This document shows positions 63,808-64,000 of a DNA stretch of 64,000 nucleotides, piece by piece. Within the stretch, counting starts at the first letter, position 1. Every line of letters begins with the position of its first letter. The position numbers were made by a program, and so were the translations under genes. The stretch is from Parastagonospora avenae f. sp. tritici 18332-5 (Eukaryota; Ascomycota; Dothideomycetes; Pleosporales; Phaeosphaeriaceae), in contig JAFJTR010000046.1 of assembly GCA_022559985.1 (NCBI GenBank), positions 124,001-188,000 of the forward strand. The letters run 5' to 3'. The notes beneath the pieces are model-generated. The model was not told the origin of the DNA. It saw only the letters and a program-made list of their open reading frames with translations, and searched no databases.

Positions 63808-64000
63808 TTAGCGCCTGTCATACTGATGGTCGTACGCAGGTGGGTACGGTGCTTCGCGATCATACCGTTCGTTAGGACGATACGCGCTCCCCTCGTATCG
63901 ATCATACGACTGCTCCTGAAAGCCTCTGTGACCGTAGCCATCTTGATGGCGATAGGAGTTTCCGTCATCTCGCGCTTGTTACCGCTCCTGGAAGGCTCCT
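63808..64000 (-). CDS. C-terminal end of a Tyr/Arg/Gly-rich protein, cut by the window edge
   Basis: Reverse frame ending at the TAA at 63808-63810. Its last 55 or so residues are low-complexity Tyr/Arg/Asp/Gly/Pro (SYRHQDGYGHRGFQEQSYD, then YRPNERYDREAPYPP), ending YDRR, like the disordered tails of RNA-binding or membrane-trafficking proteins. An in-frame TAA near 63978 separates it from a further open stretch containing GAFQER, so either an intron boundary lies here or the gene is broken. The start lies beyond 64000. No domain is visible. Confidence 0.35.

Overview
This window looks like nuclear chromosomal DNA of a filamentous ascomycete. The class Dothideomycetes, order Pleosporales, is my best guess. 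The reasons are many 45-110 bp introns with GTRNGT donors and CTRAY branch points, about 50% GC, a chitin synthase with a myosin head, a nuclear ATP9, an AreB/ASD4-type GATA factor, HET and ankyrin genes, and small secreted proteins. The species is not determined. Gene models were built by hand by joining reading frames at consensus splice sites and checking that exon lengths close in frame.

Layout. 1.5-11.2 kb: a class V-type chitin synthase and translation factor eIF5B, both forward. 12.6-15.8 kb: a large secreted Leu-Pro repeat protein. 17.6 kb: an intron-containing tRNA-Leu(UAA), followed by a G-rich tract. 18.0-23.7 kb: a mitochondrial PPR protein and SRP68, divergent from a short shared promoter. 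24.8-28.0 kb: the AreB/ASD4-like GATA factor and the ATP synthase subunit 9 precursor. 29.6-33.4 kb: a Kex2-type repeat peptide precursor, a broken ankyrin gene lying directly behind a small zinc-finger gene, and a second C2H2 gene facing away. 34.7-41.5 kb: an Mms1_N/CPSF_A beta-propeller protein and a membrane-anchored TBC-domain RabGAP. 42.1-54.8 kb is an accessory stretch: a HET gene with an in-frame stop, a 927-residue protein of about twelve six-cysteine modules, an effector-like small secreted protein, a conserved orphan, a frameshifted NmrA-like gene, and two diverged copies of an unknown family, one with several stop codons. 55.5-61.1 kb: exocyst SEC5 and a BTB/POZ protein, convergent. 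61.9-63.6 kb: a three-member tandem family of tiny single-span membrane proteins, the third decayed. 63.8-64 kb: the C-terminal end of a reverse-strand gene cut by the window edge.

The housekeeping genes cover cell-wall synthesis and secretion (chitin synthase, SRP68, SEC5, TBC GAP), translation, and mitochondrial function (PPR, ATP9). They form intact blocks separated by lineage-specific genes. All clearly broken genes lie in the accessory blocks. Several of their stop codons are TAA or TAG where CAA or CAG would keep the frame, as expected of old, mild repeat-induced point mutation. That reading is inference. No transposon, rRNA or CRISPR array was seen.
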